In this document: positions 5,680 through 5,703 of the stretch, piece after piece
How the letters are laid out: the number at the start of each line of letters is the position of its first letter
Numbering within the stretch: the first letter of the stretch is position 1
NCBI GenBank assembly: GCA_030824835.1
Contig: JAPJRA010000094.1
Location: 3,714 to 9,416 of the forward strand
Origin: Geminicoccaceae bacterium
GTDB taxonomy: Bacteria > Pseudomonadota > Alphaproteobacteria > Geminicoccales > Geminicoccaceae
Direction: 5' to 3'
DNA: 5,703 bases
Notes under the pieces: generated by a model
Database searches by the model: none
What the model was told of the DNA's origin: nothing
Seen by the model: the letters and a program-made list of their open reading frames with translations, nothing else
Position numbers and translations under genes: made by a program

Positions 5680-5703
5680 GCTATCCTCCGGCAACCCCCA
5701 CCC

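Noticed and set aside
1..5703. tRNA, rRNA, CRISPR array, insertion sequence ends
   Set aside because: No cloverleaf, rRNA-like segment, regularly spaced repeats, transposase or terminal inverted repeats with target duplication were seen by eye.

Overview
This GC-rich window looks chromosomal and alphaproteobacterial, perhaps a Rhodospirillales-like or related soil lineage. The support is a GAAC-N7-GAAC LexA (SOS) box of the alphaproteobacterial type, a DUF1127 small protein, and a class III nucleotide cyclase preceded by a LysR regulator. The genus cannot be fixed from this sequence alone.

Layout, left to right. (1) 1-111 (+) is the C-terminal tail of an unidentified protein. It is followed with no gap by a metallophosphoesterase (about 112-633, +), whose conserved N-terminal metal motif lies upstream of any ATG, GTG or TTG start. 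(2) 634-826 is a regulatory stretch with a hairpin after the phosphoesterase, a TTGTCAC repeat cluster and a clean SOS box. The box stands 44 bp before a well-placed Shine-Dalgarno and a 94-residue protein with a C-terminal membrane helix (827-1111, +). (3) On the minus strand, a LysR-type regulator (2344-3234) and a class III adenylate/guanylate cyclase (1139-2347) overlap by ATGA and form an operon. (4) A DUF1127 protein (3333-3620, +) diverges from the LysR gene across a short shared control region with a dyad of LysR-box form. (5) 3621-3715 is a short convergent gap that may hold the remnant of a lost gene. (6) 3716-5679 (-) is a compositionally different block: a possible 50-residue small ORF, an AAA/ABC-type ATPase of the RloA/AbiLi kind, and an RloB/AbiLii-like protein coupled to it by ATGA overlap.

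The left part appears to be ordinary chromosome carrying stress (SOS) and cAMP-type signalling genes. The right part looks like a horizontally acquired two-gene, possibly three-gene, anti-phage defence cassette of the RloAB/AbiL class. The items most worth following are the SOS-controlled small membrane protein, the small ORF ahead of the ATPase, and the missing start codon of the phosphoesterase.
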